A stretch of 64,000 nt of DNA from Asterias amurensis (GCF_032118995.1 NC_092661.1:19780621-19844620), one strand, 5' to 3'; positions 34,301-45,237 are shown, counted from the stretch's first letter. Translations and numbers: made by a program. Notes: generated by a model from the sequence alone, not told the origin.

Positions 34301-37155
34301 TTGTCTATCATCACATATGGTGGACAATGCTATGGGCAATCCATCTATAGAGATGCACTATTCAGCTGGTCTACTTAGAGTGACTTATGAATGGTCCTTA
34401 GTTGTTTTAGTTAACATTTGGCCAGCGGACCACTACTAAGGGAGAACAAGATCTAAAGATGCTGTGTCTTACCTTCATTCCTTTAGCATCACCATCTCCT
34501 TTCTCTTCATCTTTACCATCTTTACTCGTTGCTTCATCATCATCTTCTTCCTCATCTTCACCAACATACTCTCCATCTTTCAGCATCATCAGCTCTGCAT
34601 GTGCTGCTGCTCTCATCTATACCAAACAAATGTAAAATAGAGTTAGACAAACATTTAAACAGATTTGTTGTTGTCGAAGGGGTTTTGTGGTATTACCATG
34701 TGCTAAACTCTTTTGAGTAGTGGTGGTTCTGAGAAAAACTAGTGGTTGACAAACTTAATACTACAATCAGTATACTCTTTTACCTGTTTGCCTTGCTCTT
34801 TTTGCTCACTTCGTTTAGACTTTTTCTCAACAACTGCGTCTCCACTTTCTTTCTTGGTTTCTGTCGTATCCTATAACGAATAAAAATATATACAGTATTC
34901 ATCACAGGAAGTAATGATTGACAGTTAATACAAGAAATCTCAAGATTGTTTACATTAAAGGGTCTAGAATGACTCTGAAAATTAATGGCAATAAAAACAA
35001 ACTTGGTAAGAAGTAAAGCAGCTTTGGATAGTATAATAATACTGAAGTCTTATATAGCGCACGTATCTACCAAAAGGGTACTCAAGGCGCTGAGTGTATA
35101 CAAACTTGCATTTTGGAGAAACTTTTCACTTCTAAGGACTGCAGTTTAGGCTATTGCGATTATGGAAAGAGATATCACTTCTTATCCCCCAAAATGTTGA
35201 CAGTTATAGACAGTAACGTTTCCCAGATTGTGATTTCCAGTTGCGGATTATTACTTTCAAGTCCAAACGTGTTGGTATGCAGTGACATTATATCAGAGTG
35301 GAGGGTAGTGTTGAATTGGCACTTACGAGCAAGTGGGCTGAGGTACTAATGGGTAAGAAAAACTTTCCTTGCTCTTAAAATGACGAAGTATCAGGCCCTA
35401 CTGTACGTTGAATTGGTTAGTTTTTACCGTTGTTTGTTGATAGGGTACTGGTTTAAGATTAATTCATACCTCTTGCTTTGATTCCACTTGAGTCATAAGC
35501 CTTGAGACGATGTTGGTTAGACTGAATCCCTTAGATGCCCCTTTGCTTCTCTTCTCTGCTGAGCCTGTCTTAGTCTGTCCATCTCCGGTTATATCAGATG
35601 AGATTGGTGATTTAGAAGATGCATCATGACTCAAGGAATCCTCACCAGCTAGAGGGAATGGTGACTTACTAATGGACTCATCAACAGATGGTGACTTGGA
35701 GGAGGAATCCAGCGGAGTATCTGCTAGAAGGAGGGATTTAGGCAAGTTCTCTTGTTGGCTCGTCTCATCCTCTAAGATTATCACGTCATCAACAACCTCA
35801 TCACTAGTCTCTTTTCCTTCAGTGTCTACATCCATCTTTTCAGAATCAGCCACTTTGTCCTCATCAGCAACAAGTACAGGAGATTCAGATTTTGTAACTT
35901 CTGTTTCCATCTCCTCAATATCATCTTTCGATCCCTCTGTACGAGGTTCATTTTCCTCATCCATCTCCATCGGTTCCTCTTCACATTCCTCAACAAGATC
36001 CTTTGCTTTGATACCTTCAGTGGATTCAGTTTCAAGTTTGGAGCTTTCATCTTGTTGATCCTTCTGGAAAGTTGCTGGTGTATCTTGTATCTCTTCACTT
36101 GGAGTTATTTCTCCTACTTCCTTAACTATTTCAACATCAATCTGGTCGACCTCTTTCTCTCCCACATCACTGAGTGTTTCCACATCATCCTCTAGTTCTA
36201 CTTGTGGGTCTTTGTCACCATGAACCTCATCCTCTTCAGGGACGTCATCCTTTTTATCTTGGAGCGATTTCTTTGCTCCTAAACTTTCTACATTGCTTTG
36301 TTCTTCCTCATTCCTGATTTTGTTTTCATCACTGTCTATTATTTCATCTGATGGATGATCCTGCAGAATTTCTGAATTCAAAGGTTCTCCCGAAATCGGT
36401 TCAGTACTTCCTTCTTCCTCAGGCTCTTTTCCAACACCATGGTTACTAGAGTCATCAACACTTGCAATATCCTGACTACTAGAGTCATCAACTTTTTCAA
36501 CATCCTGGTTTCTGGAATCATCAACTATTTCAACATCCTTATTACTAGAGTCTTTCTGTGTGTCTTGCATGGATGGAGTTTTTGTCTCCCCAGTAACCAG
36601 AGTCTTATCTTGTTGTTGTTGTTGTTGTTGTTCGTCTTCCGAATCAACTGGATTAACTGTGACACTTTCTTTGTCATTAGAGGAAATCTCTTTACCAACG
36701 TCATCTTCTACAGCAGTGGGAGATTCTTGGCAATTCTCTGGCGATGCTGGTGATGCTGCCGGTGAACTTTCTTTCTTTTCATCAGCATCCATCCGTTCTG
36801 TTTCAACCTTTCCAGGGTCAGAGGTCAAAGGTTGCTCAACATCCTTTCCAGGGTCAGAGGTCAAAGGTTGCTCATCAACATCCTTTCCAGGGTCAGAGGT
36901 CAAAGGTTGCTCCTCAACATCCTTTCCAGGGTCAGAGGTCAAAGGTTGCTCATCAACATCCTTTCCAGGGTCAGAGGTCAAATGTTGCTCATCAACATCC
37001 TTTCCAGGGTCAGAGGTCAAAGGTTGCTCATCAACATGTACCTTCCCATGATCATCATCTGGTTCTTTCATGTCTGTTTTGGGTTGTTCAATGAGATTGG
37101 TTTCTTGTTCGGTAGACGTGTCCACTGATGTCCCTGAATGTTCTAAGGATTCCAT
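19355..37155 (-). CDS. MYM-type zinc-finger protein, ZMYM2/3/4 class
   Basis: Twenty coding exons (high to low): 37155-35470, 34870-34784, 34616-34473, 33782-33611, 33290-33220, 32748-32488, 32167-31937, 31179-30934, 30072-29839, 28992-28684, 28340-28241, 26892-26712, 26306-26125, 25761-25693, 25171-24935, 24490-24164, 23024-22884, 22379-21612, 20939-20801, 19547-19355. All junctions are GT-AG with agreeing phases; 5778 nt, 1925 aa. Order: acidic repeat-rich N-terminus (1-640), about eleven Cys modules of the Cx2C...FCSxxC type (about 725-1280), a P/V-rich linker, and the C-terminal DUF3504 domain of ZMYM2/3/4. Vertebrate members are nuclear and associate with LSD1-CoREST-HDAC repressor complexes and SUMO. 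I cannot say which paralogue it matches; a pre-duplication orthologue is likely. The exon holding the first Met opens at 37181 after tttgtttcag. Confidence 0.93.
19761..20130 (+). repeat. 20-bp minisatellite, 17 full units
   Basis: Perfect 20-bp units (attcactggtccatcaccct) from 19761 to about 20100, then a truncated and a diverged unit. The only polymorphism is the first base, A or T, in the order A A A A T A A T A T A A T T A A T. The 20-bp period cycles through all three frames, so the open frames here are artefacts. It lies in ZMYM intron 19. There are no unique spacers, so this is not a CRISPR array. Confidence 0.97.
20326..20554 (-). mobile_element. tRNA-derived SINE with 30-bp flanking direct repeats
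   Basis: Read on the minus strand: a head with ggattcgaactgcc, a tRNA-like unit with A-box tagtctagttggtaagac and B-box gggttcgaattcc, acceptor-like pairing of ctcgg with ccgag, a body (cacaggactcgggaaagtac) and an A-rich end. Both sides carry the same 30-bp sequence starting taatagatgttaaattttgc (20296-20325 and 20555-20584), which reads as a target duplication. Partial copies lie at 62298-62372 and 62437-62560. Confidence 0.85.
23196..23300. mobile_element. Short palindromic MITE in ZMYM intron 16
   Basis: Arms accctttcttggtggtcata at 23196 and tatgaccaccaagaaagggt ending at 23300, spacer about 60 bp. No ORF. Confidence 0.75.
23443..23577. mobile_element. Palindromic MITE in ZMYM intron 16 (family D)
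   Basis: Ends ccgtcgatttcacaaagagt and agagttttgtgaaattgaca are complementary; inside are paired taggattaatcttaa and ttaagactaatcttagg forms. A diverged relative is at about 25865-25995 (caatcttagctctatgtgaa). Confidence 0.7.
24017..24138. mobile_element. Palindromic MITE next to ZMYM exon 16
   Basis: Arms of about 40 bp: acaattcttgcacgctgtga continuing cggggtccatgg, and ccatggaccccgtcac-like sequence ending acaattgt at 24138; spacer about 35 bp. The plus-strand open frame across it is an artefact of the palindrome. It ends 25 bp from the exon 16 donor side. Confidence 0.8.
24164..24490 (-). CDS. ZMYM exon 16: proline/valine-rich linker
   Basis: The first 45 or so codons read as alternating P, V, I (IPIPVPIYVPVPMHMY and PVPVPIPMFLP), a hallmark stretch of ZMYM2/3/4 between the fingers and DUF3504. 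The remainder is helical and acidic (ADRLLETIKEIRDRIP, EAELLMLADAL). Exon 15 (24935-25171) before it carries a PPPPPP run. The donor is 25 bp from a palindromic MITE at 24017-24138. Confidence 0.88.
25278..25666 (+). mobile_element. MITE-like element, family A (copy 2), ZMYM intron 14
   Basis: Forward copy of the family at 4432-4790 and 37228-37600. Begins aaagggacattacagaattg, includes gatgatgatagtagaaaaca and ends near aaaccagttcctttaaa, an approximate inverted pair. No ORF. Confidence 0.65.
26125..32748 (-). CDS. ZMYM zinc-finger block (exons 6-13)
   Basis: Tandem MYM modules, each with CxxC and a distal FCSxxC: CTECS...NFCSQTC and CDYCS...KFCSQAC (exon 6), CNTCG...DFCRQEC and CAICN...LCSVEC (7-8), CGQCS...RFCSMRC and CAACK...FFCSTSC (8-9), CDHCS...NFCSYAC and CSQCH...VFCSQNC (10), CDYCH...SFCSEGC (11-12), CTVCD...KFCSVAC (12), CDGCK...VCNQHC (13). 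The last has lost the FCS form. Several modules span introns, so they depend on correct splicing. Exon 9 carries a PKPPAKPAAKP linker. No module lacks its first CxxC pair. Confidence 0.9.
26409..26586. mobile_element. MITE in ZMYM intron 12
   Basis: Inverted ends ttaagctccgcccc at 26409 and gggcggagccta at 26586. The interior is GC-rich with alternating gcgtgcgcatgtgc. No ORF. Confidence 0.65.
27290..28005 (-). pseudogene. 3' end of a non-LTR retrotransposon (LINE)
   Basis: On the minus strand an open stretch of about 120 codons (28000 to about 27640) has the C-terminal hallmark of LINE ORF2 proteins: RARFNAAHHSHFHRFPRLWDK-type sequence, that is a basic and aromatic run followed by RLWDKLPACIKD and a helix-forming SLSSFTNSLRNHLL. 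A stop lies just upstream of RHTFVIK, so the 5' part is missing or broken. The A-rich 27290-27640 is its 3' UTR. It sits in ZMYM intron 11 in the same sense. The clade (CR1/L2-like or other) cannot be fixed. Confidence 0.75.
31265..31745. other. GC-rich inserted segment in ZMYM intron 7
   Basis: About 480 bp with clearly higher GC than neighbouring introns, starting near acaccgttcacacatagacg and ending near tagtgctgtgtggacataat. Overlapping open frames on both strands match no family I know. The word aagtcgtagtg occurs twice. It may be a transposon fragment. Confidence 0.4.
35030..35110. repeat. Possible SINE tail or dispersed repeat in ZMYM intron 2
   Basis: The segment cttatatagcgcacgtatct ... 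gtactcaaggcgctgagtgt resembles a common dispersed repeat end by its style. Only one copy is in this window, so it is weakly supported. Confidence 0.25.
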
Positions 37156-37181
37156 CTTGTCAGATGGTGCTTGCTGGATAG
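35470..37181 (-). CDS. ZMYM exon 2: acidic, repeat-bearing N-terminus
   Basis: The acceptor is at 37181 and the first Met (MESLEHSG) at 37155; the donor gtatgaatt follows 35470. It encodes 562 aa very rich in Asp, Glu and Ser. Six copies of EQxLTSDPGK with DV linkers lie at about 36812-37040 as a 36-39 bp in-frame minisatellite. A Q tract is at about 36610-36635, and a second 12-13 aa repeat (xDVEKVDDSSx) at about 36440-36560. Acidic blocks with many V-I-E-D runs could include SUMO-interacting motifs such as VDDVIILED; that is inference. The hydrophobic stretch open upstream of 37181 is intron, not a signal peptide. Confidence 0.85.
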
Positions 37182-37227
37182 CTGAAACAAAAACAAAACA
37201 AATGTGAAAGACCAAATGTTTAATTTC

Positions 37228-37600
37228 TGTTAAGGAACATAAAATAATTGGTAAAAAAAATGTGAAGATAACGATCACAGATTTACATAAAACTTTCACG
37301 GTCTAATGATGATGATAGTAGAAAACATCCCATGAGATATTTCTGTCTGAAAAGTCATATTTGATGAGAAATAAATAAAACTGATTTCCCAGTTTGAGTT
37401 TATCACTTAGTGAGAGTTTTTTTGGGGGGGATCATTGTCAAGGGATGCAAAATGTGTCATCAGTTTTTCACTATTTCGATCGACCGGTACCCGATAGACC
37501 TCACAGGTTCTGTCAGTTTATGGTGGATTACATAAAGTGCTTACACTGCAGTGCTAGCAACTGTTTTGTTAGGAAAACCAACTCTGCCATGCTCCTTTAA
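37228..37600 (+). mobile_element. MITE-like element, family A (copy 3), ZMYM intron 1
   Basis: Third copy; shares gatgatgatagtagaaaaca, gatatttctgtctgaaaagt and gtcagtttatggtggattac with the copy at 25278-25666. It lies just upstream of the exon carrying the start codon. Confidence 0.65.
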
Positions 37601-37963
37601 ATAATTCCACCATTATACAGATGATTCTCCTGATCTTGTTTACTCGGATCGTTGGGTGTGATGAGCAGAAGTAACAATGTAGACAATTCACCAAAGAACC
37701 ATACACCTCACCACAAATATGGCCATGTTCACAAAACATTAGTCAAAAGGCATTGTGGCCTGGGAGGGAAAAGGGAACACTGTGTTTGCACATTACTTGA
37801 CTACCGCACTCCACAGTGCCTTTCAGACATTCAGCAAAATCATTATCAACCAAGCAGTGTTTTTCATAAAGTCTACGTTTGAAATATCGTTCATTTAAAT
37901 AGAATACCTCTTTATTTATTGATTACGGCAAATTATAATTTTGGCCACACTCTGTTTACCTTT

Positions 37964-38684
37964 TTAAAGGCACTGGACACTAATGGTTAGTTCCTCAGAA
38001 TAAAACCTTACTTGGTAATAATGGTAACAAGTAATGGAGAGCTGTTGATAGTAAAACAAAACGTTGTGAGAAACGGCTTCCTCTGAAGTAAACGTTTACG
38101 AGAAAGTAGTAATTTTCCACAAATTTGATTTCGAGACCACAGAATTAGATTTTGAGGTCTTGAAATCAACACTGACAAGGGTGTTTTTTCTTCAATTATT
38201 ATCTCACAGCTTCGACGACCAATTAGGCTCAAATTTTCACAGGTTTGTTATTTTATGCATATGTTGAGATACACCAAGTGAGTCGACTAGTCTTTGACAA
38301 ATCACTGAGTGTGGACACTGTTGGTAACTGTCAAAGACCAGTCTTCTCACTTGGTTTATCTCAACATATGCATAAAATAACAAACATGTGAAAATTTGAG
38401 CTCAAATGGTCGTCGAAGTTGCGAGATAACTATGAAAAAAACAAAAACCCTTGTTAGACGAAGTTGTGTGCTTTCGGATGCTTGATTCCGAGACCTCAAA
38501 TTCTAAATCCAGGGTCTTGTAATCAAATTCGTGGAAAATTACTTTTTCCTCCAAAACTACGTCACTTCAGAGGGAGCCGTGTCGTGTTTTATACTATCAA
38601 CCTGTCCCCAGTACTCGTTACCAAGTGAGGTTTTATGAAAATAATTATTTTGAGTAACTACCAATAGTGTCCAATACCTTTAAG
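37964..38684. mobile_element. Long palindromic element (family E), ZMYM intron 1
   Basis: A 720-bp element with two arms of about 320 bp. The left begins ttaaaggcactggacactaa; the right ends gtgtccaatacctttaa. Near the centre, aacatatgcataaaataaca pairs with its complement. A diverged relative with clear ends is at 51905-52277. No ORF. Confidence 0.85.
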
Positions 38685-38767
38685 TTAACACAGGAAAGAA
38701 AGAGGGCGCTTCTATTCTAAAAAAACTCTTCACCATTGGCATGTCCATGTGCATGTTCATTACTCCT

Positions 38768-39461
38768 AGAACTATTTCGGTTTCGTCCGGCTATCGTCTC
38801 CCATAACCTCATAGGTTTATATCTCTCACGCGTAAAACGATGATGGTTCAATGAATTTTTGAATCACAAATCTCTCTTTTTTTTTTCTTTAATCTCACCA
38901 AAATTAGGCTATATATGTTTCCTTTGATATCTCACTGTCCGAGGGGACGACCAGAGAATCCACTCCGCAATCTCAAAAATTGTTAAAAAATTGTTAATAA
39001 ATTCTTACCGTAATTTCCGAGTCCCCATCTACTGTACGCGTTACTGCTCTGCCAACAATTTGCAGACACCTCATTTTAATTTTGCGAGAGTAGGTCACGA
39101 GAGGGTGGATACGATCCGTGCTTTGTGTACAAAATATATGTCCATGTGGCATGGAACCACGAATTTCGCACAGGGTACCAGTATGTACACATTTTGCACA
39201 CGCAGCAAACAGCCAGAGGTAAAGCATTTGCAACGTGAACTCTGTTTTAGCTGGCCATGTGCATGCGCTGTCAAATGTTTTACCTACGGCTGTTTGCTGC
39301 GTGCATCAAAGGACACATATAGCCTAATTTTGGTGAGATAAAAAAAAAAAAAAAGAGATTTGTGATTCCAAAATTCATTGAACCATCACCGTTTTACGCG
39401 TGAGAGATATAAACCTATGAGGTTATGGGAGACGATAGCCGGACGAAACCAAAATAGTTCT
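38768..39461. mobile_element. Inverted-repeat element, ZMYM intron 1
   Basis: Outer arms of about 150 bp: gaactatttcggtttcgtcc ... ctcaccaaaattaggctata on the left and its complement at 39309-39461. A second inner inverted pair is gcacacgcagcaaacagcc and ggctgtttgctgcgtgc. Total about 694 bp. The open frames inside are shadows of the arms. Confidence 0.8.
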
Positions 39462-39862
39462 ACACAACACAAGGGCTGGAGTACATTTTCATAAGACTAA
39501 GACTAAGAGTAAGACATAATAATTTTCATTATCTACCTGCTGAGCTGTGTTTTGCATAATTTATCCACTAACTACCCACAAATTATACTAAAATTCGACC
39601 TTACAGTGCAGGTTTCTGTTTTGGAAGAAATTAGCGAGTATAATGTCCAGCTAGGGAGCCGGCCATCAGTGGCGGCAGCACGTCCAGCCCAGGCCGGCCA
39701 TGTTGGATGCAAAAAAACGTGCACAACGCACACCGTATCGGCTGCGGGTTAAACAGTGTCCAATTTCGGATGTACCGCCAAAGTTTGCAACCTTAAACAA
39801 AACCATACAGTTACTTGACAATAATACCCTCCACTTAATACGATAAAGGCCGTAATTCTTAC

Positions 39863-40090
39863 CAATTTACCATCGAACAATGACGCTGTAACACCAACAC
39901 TTTGTACTCTGAACATCCGCCATCAAAAGAAAGGCCATTGCAACCTTTACACACCAACCTAGTTGTATCTCGCTCGATCTCCTGTTACAATTATACACAA
40001 TATCGCCCGTGCGCAATTATGAGAAACGAGGTTGAAGTGAATGCGCACCGCCGTGTGCACGCGCGCATTGACGCGCCGACCAAGTGACCC
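39863..40090 (-). promoter_or_regulatory. ZMYM promoter and likely non-coding first exon
   Basis: On the minus strand a good donor (aaattg then gtaagaatt) follows 39863. Upstream of it lies gatggcggatgttcag near 39912-39928, a YY1-like site, and a CpG-richer stretch (gcgcaccgccgtg, cacgcgcgcattg) near 40040-40075 resembling NRF1 half-sites. The frame from the ATG in the YY1-like motif stops after 18 codons, so I treat this exon as 5' UTR spliced to 37181. Confidence 0.5.
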
Positions 40091-40165
40091 TTAGGTCATC
40101 TGGGAAAAAGGGCGCCAGAAATTCTGTTGAAGCAAAGTGTCCATGGAAAAAGCACTCAGCTCAAC

Positions 40166-43100
40166 AATTAAACTTAAGAGTCAGTTCAGGTAAATAGTTG
40201 ACATAGTTGCTCACGGTCAAAAAATGAATTTTTTTTATACTTTGTGGGTGGAAGGGCCTTGGGGTGCAAGTAAACAAAATTGCATTTTCAATTCTATATA
40301 TAGCCCGTTGCCATGGTTACGGCTCATTTTATTTTTTTTGCCATTTTAGGTCGATTTTGGGGTCTGAAAAACTGGTTTTTAGCTCATATTTACAACTCCA
40401 CCCCACCAAAATGCAATATTAATTCAAAAAACCTTTTATATCACTACAAAGTATCATCCTTGGCCTTCCTTGAGAAAAAAAATTATTGCTTTAAATACCA
40501 CCCTTGTGCTATTTTTGCACCATGCATTACAGTATGTTTTTAGAACTTGCAAAATCGACATTTTTACCCTATTTTTGGACCCCAAAATGTCAACTTGCCA
40601 GGGGTCTCAGAAAATTTTCCTTTCGTCTGTGATTAGGGCCAACATTGGTCTTTCCATATCTGGTGTCAAAAACTTGGGCAATTGTATCCTGTTGGGCCAG
40701 TACTGCCTCAAAACTAGACTTTTTTCCCCAAAACATGAAAAATGCCTTTTTAAGGGTCTTTCCACATAATATCGACATACGTGTCCATGGTAAAAGAAAA
40801 GGAATATTTTTTTTCATACTTTGTGGATGGTAGGGACTTGGGGTGCAAATAAACAACATTAACATTTCAAATCATAATATAACACGTTGCCATGGTAACA
40901 GTTCATTTGTGTTTAGGCCACTTTGGGCCGATATTGGGGAATGAAAAACTGTTTTTTAAGTTAATATTTACAAAAATAAACAAAAATATTTCATAAAACC
41001 TTTTACATCACTACAAAGTATCATCCTTGGCTTTACTTGAGACAAAAAATATTGCTATAAATTTCACCCTTGTGCTATTTTAAGAACGTGCATTACAGTA
41101 TGTTTTTAGAGCTTGCAAATTCAACATTTTTACCATATTTTTTGCCCTCAAAATTCCATTTTTTCAGAGGTCTCAGAATATTTTCCTTTCGGTTTTGATC
41201 AGGGCCATAATTTGTCTTTTTATTTCTGGTAAGAAAGACTCGGGCAATTGTATCCTGATGTAACAGAACTGTCTCAAAAATAGACCCTTTTCCCCGAAAA
41301 CATAGAGAAATGCATTTTGAAATATTTGCTTCATTTTGAATTTATAACATGAAAAAGTTAGCTATAATTCCATCAATCTGGCAGCTTTTTATAAGCACTT
41401 TGTAGGTTTAGTGCATTACCAAACATTGATCAGGACTTGTTGATGACCTAAATCTTATAATTTGCCCCACCCCGGCCCTGGCCCAATCATATTTCTTGAC
41501 ATTGCATAAAATAAAATAACAGTTTTGCGAACAGCGCCTTTTTTTTTGAAAGTCACATTTTTTAATTCCCCTTGCACATCAAGAAAGTTTGTACTGTCTT
41601 TAATGTTTTGTTGGTTCTCGGAATATTTCCCTTTTTGTTTTGATTGGGCTATCATTATGGTTTGTATGTCTACTGGGGAGAAACACTTTGGTTTATTGTA
41701 TCCTGTTGTGACACTTCTGCCTCAAAAAATGGTAATTTTTCCAAAAACAATTAAAAATGCATTTTGAAGTTATCCCTTAGTTTGAATTGATAAAAAACAA
41801 AAACGAGCATGCTTGTTAAAAGAATATGGCACTGTTTCCATGCTCTTTAAGCCACTGAGTTCTTGTTTTGTCATAACTACTTTACCTAGTTGTACAGGTA
41901 TGATTCACATTGCAAGAAGAGAAGTAGTGCGGTGAGCAATCTTTACTGTCCTTGTCTTTACATGGCCTTATAACAGTCTTCTTGGTCCCCTGCCCGCTAC
42001 CGAACTAAACATTTTCATCCCATTCAGAACAAAGAGGCTCTAAAAGTGAGCAAGTACTGTATCCAAAGTATCTAACCATTTAGCCGCTGTACCGCCCAGC
42101 CGCATTATAGCGATACACTGTATGCGGTATGAGGAAACCTCGCTAGCTTGTGTTTGTAGAAAAAAAGGAACATCAAAAGAAAACTCGATAGTCATTAGTA
42201 GGTCTACGCATTTGTTAATATATCTAGTTGTTATAGATCGTTATTAATTCTCCCTTCACAGTTGACTTGTCAAAGCTAATGATGATGAAATAATTTAGCT
42301 CTTACGAAAAATAAAACGCTCATCAGTAAACAGGAAACTGTTCATCATTTATGATGATATTGTCGAAAATAACGCCTTCGCATTTAATCAGTATGAGCAT
42401 TGAGCCAGACAAAAGCCTTGAAAAGCTATTGTGTTCATTTTATCCGTGCACAAAAGTATTCGCCATAAAAATTACCGTAGCCGTTTAACGAGAGGCATTT
42501 ATTGTTCCCATGAGAACTTTTATACAAATATTACCGAAAGGGTAAAAAATTGTGCATACACATTAAGCCTTGGCTATCTTTTAAAATTTGAACTATGATT
42601 CCAGTAATTTACTGCAAGACTCTTGAGAAATTGGAGTTCAGCAAACTCGGGCGGTGCAGGGACTAAAGGGCTAAATGGCCATTCACCTGCTTTGGCCTTC
42701 TGTAAGCAGTTCCCCCATCTATGGTGGGGTTCCTTTCAATTGTACTGTTGCAAACAATAAAAGAGTTGGTTTATTTAACGTGATAAACAACTCAATGTGA
42801 TAAACAACTCAACGTTCTCAGAGACATATATAATAATTATGAATTAGTAAGATAGTGAATGGAAAAAATATCAAACTAGCCTGAATAGACTTTTGTCACT
42901 GCAAATGCATCTTACTTATTTATGTTCAGCAGGTGCAAGTTTTTACAACTTCTTTCAATGTTGTTTCATTAAAGGAACACGTTGCCTTGGATCGGTCGAG
43001 TTGGTATTTCAAAAGCGTTTGTAAACGTTTATTAAAAAATGCATATGATTAGAAAGATATTTTAAAAGTAGAATATAATGATCCATACAAGTATCACTCA

Positions 43101-45127
43101 AAAACATCTTTCTAACCATGCATTTTAAAACAAACCGTTACAAACGCATTTCAAAGACCAACTTAACCGATCCCAGGCAACGTGTTCCTTTTAAATAATC
43201 TCTTACGCTCATCTTGCAAATCGTTAGTATCATTGTTTTTAATAAGATCTTGGCAAACTTTTCCAACACTTTTAAGCGGGCTTTTTAATTTCCCACGTTT
43301 GTGTTGGACATGATTGGATGCTCCAAACCATCTGCCGCAAACACAGAAACTACATTGTTTATGATCTCTATCTCTAAGAAAAGTTTTACATTTGGTAGCA
43401 GGCAGGGACCAAGGAGAGTAGGCCCTGTATTAAAGACAACTTGTAAAGAATGCTCATCGCACTCTACTTGCAATGGGAATCATACCTGTACAATAGGTAA
43501 AGTAGCCAAATCAAGAACTCTCAGTGGCAAAGCATTGGTTTCGGTTTGGTTGGATACCATTATGTTTAAATAAAAACTTTGTATTCATTACTCAAAGGGC
43601 ATGGAAACAGTGCCAGATTTTTAACAAGCATGCATTGTTTTTGGAAAATTACTATACTTAAGGCATGATCAGTCACAACAGGATACAATAAACACAGTGT
43701 TTCTACCCAGAAGACATGAAAACACCAATAACAACCGAAAGGGAACACTTTCACAAAAAGAGGCGCTATTCACAAAACATTGTTTTATGCAATGTCAAGA
43801 AATATGATTGGGGCTGGGCCGGGCAAATTGTAAAATTAAGGTCATCAACAGTTCCTGATCAATGTTGGGTAATCCACTAGTGCTAAGGAAAAGCTGCAAG
43901 ATTGATAGAATTATAACTTTTTAATGTTAGAAATTCAATATGAAGAAAAAACAATTCAAAATGCATTTTTCTGTTTGAGGAAAAAAGTCTATTTTTCAGA
44001 CAGTACTGTTAACATGAGGATACACTTGCCAAGTTTTTCTTACCAGAAATAAAAAAGACAAATTTTTGCCCTGATCAAAACCGAAAGGAAAATATTCTGA
44101 GACCCCTGAAAAAAAATGAAATTTTGAGGGCAACAAATATGGTAAAAATGTTGATTTTGCAAGTTCTAAAAACATACTCTAATGCACGTTCTAAAAATAG
44201 CACAAGGGTGAAATTTATAGCAATATTTTTTGTCTCAAGTAAAGCCAAGGATGATACTTTGTAGTGATGTAAAAGGTTTTATGAAATAATTTTGTTTTTT
44301 GGTGGGGTGGAGTTGTAAATATTAACTAAAAAAAAACAGTTTTTCATTCCCCAATATCGGCCCAAAGTGGCCTAAACACACATGAACTTTTACCATGGCA
44401 ACGTGTTATATTATGATTTGAAATGTAAATGTTGTTTATTTGGACCCCAAGTCCCTACCATCCTACTATCCACAAAAAAAATGAAAAATATTCTTCTTTT
44501 TTTTACCGTGGACACGTATTTCGATATTATGTGAAAAGACCCTCTAGAAGGCATTTTTCATGTTTTGGGGAAAAAAGTCTAGTTTTGAGGCAGTACTGTC
44601 ACAACAGGATACAATTGCCCAAGTTTTTGACACCAGATATTGAAAGACCACTGTTGGCCCTAATCACAGCCGAAAGGGAAACTTTCTGTGACCCCTGGCA
44701 AGTTGACATTTTGGGGTCCAAAAATAGGGTAAAAATGTTGATTTTGCAAGTTCTAAAAACATACTGTAATGCATAATGCAAAAATAGCACAAGGGTGTTA
44801 TTTAAAGCAATAACAAATTTTCTCAAGGAAGGCCAAGGATGATACTTTGTAGTGATATAAAAGGTTTTTTGAAATAATGTTGCATTTTGGTTGGGTGGAG
44901 TTGTAAATATGAGCTAAAAACCAGTTTTTCAGACCCCAAAATCGGCCTAAAATGGCCAAAAAACAAAATGAGCCGTAACCATGGCAACGGGCTATATATA
45001 GAATTGAAAATGCAATTTTGTTTACTCGCCCCCCAAGGCCCTTCAACCCACAAAGTATAAAAAAAATTCATTTTTTGACCGTGAGCAAGTATGTCAACTA
45101 TTTACCTGAACTGACTCTTAAGGTTTT
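40166..45127. mobile_element. Foldback-like element with 1.5-1.7 kb inverted arms
   Basis: The left arm, about 40166-41852, is repeated as reverse complement at about 43596-45127. Outer ends match as cttaagagtcagttcaggta; inner ends as catggaaacagtgcc. Each arm holds two diverged subunits of about 600 bp, each with tactttgtgg, cttggggtgcaa and gttgccatggt. The 1.74 kb spacer has no recognisable transposase and contains a separate MITE. ttaa occurs just outside both ends, but a target duplication is not certain. It lies between the divergent ZMYM and DBHS promoters. Confidence 0.85.
42971..43191. mobile_element. Palindromic MITE inside the foldback spacer
   Basis: Ends aaaggaacacgttgcctt at 42971 and aggcaacgtgttccttt ending at 43191; long complementary arms include gatcggtcgagttgg and its mate. 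About 220 bp, no ORF. Confidence 0.85.
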
Positions 45128-45237
45128 AATTAGAGGAGTGATACTATGAGTTGTTTTGACATTTGAAAAAAAATATGTGTAAAGATTGTACTCCGAAAAC
45201 AAACTACATCCAAGATGACCTCTGCGCAGAGGGTGGT

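Noticed and set aside
36439..37128. Plus-strand proteins of 98-163 aa
   Set aside because: Antisense shadows of the ZMYM repeat exon, which has firm splice sites and family character.
37182..37299. Signal peptide at the start of the ZMYM reading frame
   Set aside because: The hydrophobic stretch lies upstream of a clear tttgtttcag acceptor, so it is intron; the protein is nuclear by family.
43285..43573. Transposase remnant in the foldback spacer
   Set aside because: Short open frames on both strands with some Cys residues, but no catalytic motif or family likeness that I can recognise.
44429..45071. Proteins of 75-115 aa in the foldback arms
   Set aside because: The same frames occur in reverse in the other arm (40313-40865) and lack domains; they come from inverted-repeat sequence.
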